Source of the DNA: Hydrogenophaga sp. RAC07
GTDB taxonomy: Bacteria; Pseudomonadota; Gammaproteobacteria; Burkholderiales; Burkholderiaceae_C
Length of the DNA stretch: 64,000 bases
Assembly: GCF_001713375.1 (NCBI RefSeq)
Contig: NZ_CP016449.1
Coordinates: forward strand, 2,108,001-2,172,000
Direction of reading: 5' to 3'
Below, in pieces: positions 62,997 to 64,000 of this stretch. A program made the translations under genes and the position numbers. Within the stretch, counting starts at the first letter, position 1, and each line of letters starts with the position of its first letter. Under the pieces are notes generated by a model. It did no database searches, was not told where the DNA came from, and was given only the letters and a program-made list of their open reading frames with translations.

Positions 62997-64000
62997 TCAG
63001 AAGTCGCCACCGCCGGCCAGACTCTCGAAGCGCGTGAGCATGTTCAGGAAGGCCAGCTTCACCGTGCCCGTTGGGCCGTTTCGCTGCTTGCCGATGATGA
63101 TCTCGGCCACACCGGGTTCCTTGCACGCGTCCTTGGTGTAGTACTCGTCGCGGTAGATGAACATGATGATGTCCGCATCCTGCTCGATGGCGCCCGATTC
63201 GCGCAGGTCGCTCATCATGGGGCGTTTGTCGGTACGGGTCTCCACACTTCGGTTGAGCTGCGAGAGCGCAATCACAGGACACTGCAATTCCTTGGCCAGC
63301 ATCTTCAGGCCACGCGAGATCTCGCCCAGCTCGGAAGCTCGGTTGTCACCGTCGCCACCGCTGCCGCTCATGAGCTGCAAGTAGTCCACCACGATCAGGC
63401 CGAGCTTGCCGCACTGGCGCGAGAGGCGTCGTGCGTTGGCGCGCAGCACGCTGGCGGTGAGACCCGGGGTTTCGTCGATGTGCAGCGACACGTTGCGCAG
63501 CTTCTCGATGGCTTCGGTCAAGCGCGGCCACTCGTCGTCGGTGAGTTTGCCGTTGCGCAGGTGGGACTGGTTGATCCGGCCGATCGAGCCGACGATACGC
63601 ACCGCCAACTGCGAGGCACCCATCTCCATGGAAAACACCGCCACCGGCAGGCCTTCGTTGAGCGCCACGTGTTCGGCGATGTTGATCGCAAACGCGGTCT
63701 TGCCCATGGACGGGCGCGCGGCCAACACGACCAGATCACCGGCTTGCAGGCCTGAAGTCATGCGGTCCAGATCGACGAATCCGGTGGGCACGCCGGTGAT
63801 GTCGTTGGGGTTGTCGGCCATTTCCTGCACGCGGTCGAGCAGCTCGACCACCAGCGTGTCCATGCCCTGGAAGCCCTCCTTCATCCGCGAACCTTCTTCG
63901 CCGATGTTGAAGATCTTCTGCTCAGCCTCGTCGAGGATCTTGTCGACCGACTTGCCCTGCGTGTTGAAGGCTGCGGTGGCGATCTCGTCGCTGGCAGCCA
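62997..64000 (-). CDS. dnaB: Replicative DNA helicase DnaB (N-terminus beyond window)
   Basis: About 334 residues of the C-terminal part, starting inside the linker region (AASDEIATAAFNTQGKSVDKILDEAEQKIFNI). The RecA-like ATPase core has Walker A RPSMGKTAFA, the Walker B VVDYLQLM and the arginine-finger region SQLNRSVETRTDKRPMMSDLRESGAIEQDAD. The DnaG-binding N domain lies outside the window. It is the helicase that opens the fork ahead of Pol III. Confidence 0.97.
   Translation of the reverse strand, partial: AASDEIATAAFNTQGKSVDKILDEAEQKIFNIGEEGSRMKEGFQGMDTLVVELLDRVQEMADNPNDITGVPTGFVDLDRMTSGLQAGDLVVLAARPSMGKTAFAINIAEHVALNEGLPVAVFSMEMGASQLAVRIVGSIGRINQSHLRNGKLTDDEWPRLTEAIEKLRNVSLHIDETPGLTASVLRANARRLSRQCGKLGLIVVDYLQLMSGSGGDGDNRASELGEISRGLKMLAKELQCPVIALSQLNRSVETRTDKRPMMSDLRESGAIEQDADIIMFIYRDEYYTKDACKEPGVAEIIIGKQRNGPTGTVKLAFLNMLTRFESLAGGGDF

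Overview
The window is high-GC, densely packed DNA from a bacterial chromosome, most likely a betaproteobacterium of the order Burkholderiales (Comamonadaceae-like, for example a Hydrogenophaga relative). This is inferred from the family content: a Bug-type periplasmic receptor, DUF2917, DUF1631, DUF6172, a SWIB protein with a PAKKA tail, and ssrS next to zapA. Both edges cut genes: uvrB loses its C-terminus at the left and dnaB its N-terminus at the right. No tRNA, rRNA or CRISPR array was seen.

Layout. 1-7125: DNA repair and housekeeping (uvrB, DUF6172, a DEDD exonuclease, DUF3820, an acyltransferase, a PLP aminotransferase with DUF2917 and a divergent LysR regulator, nth). 7136-25602, all on the minus strand: a 19-gene run from btuB down to a small membrane protein, headed by a cobalamin riboswitch (25695-25905). 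No intergenic gap in the run exceeds 24 nt. It encodes B12 uptake (btuB, btuF, btuC, btuD), corrinoid adenosylation and amidation (cobO, cobB, cobQ) and nucleotide-loop assembly (cbiB, cobD, cobU, cobT, cobS, cobC). A complete bioB-bioA-bioD-bioF block sits inside it. 25982-29040: zapB-like gene, zapA, 6S RNA, a TauE-type exporter, an RraA-family protein and the SWIB/PAKKA protein. 29179-34134: a three-gene operon of a class III cyclase/TolB-like/TPR protein, a vanadium-haloperoxidase/PAP2-like protein with a 12-nt repeat at its start, and a subtilisin-like protease. This is the best candidate for an undescribed system. 34138-43911: Crp/Fnr and PAS-LuxR regulators, a TPP enzyme, an MFS transporter with a divergent AraC regulator, DUF1631, a small protein, and a coniferyl-aldehyde-dehydrogenase-like enzyme. 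43997-51067: clpB with a sigma-32-type promoter, then an aromatic-acid cassette (PhzS-like monooxygenase, Bug receptor, LigW-like decarboxylase, divergent LysR). 51043-58358, minus strand: alaA-hom-thrC-mobB-moeA-moaD-moaE-GNAT. 58498-64000: an Mth938-like protein, a Bcp peroxiredoxin, PIN-PhoH, an IS3-family element, and dnaB.

The sharpest structural observation is that the IS3-family element (61520-62964) lies exactly in the 4-nt loop of a perfect bidirectional terminator that once separated phoH from dnaB. The loop CACG is the target-site duplication. The element brings its own hairpin-plus-T-tract at the phoH side, so phoH probably still terminates, whereas dnaB appears to have lost its terminator.
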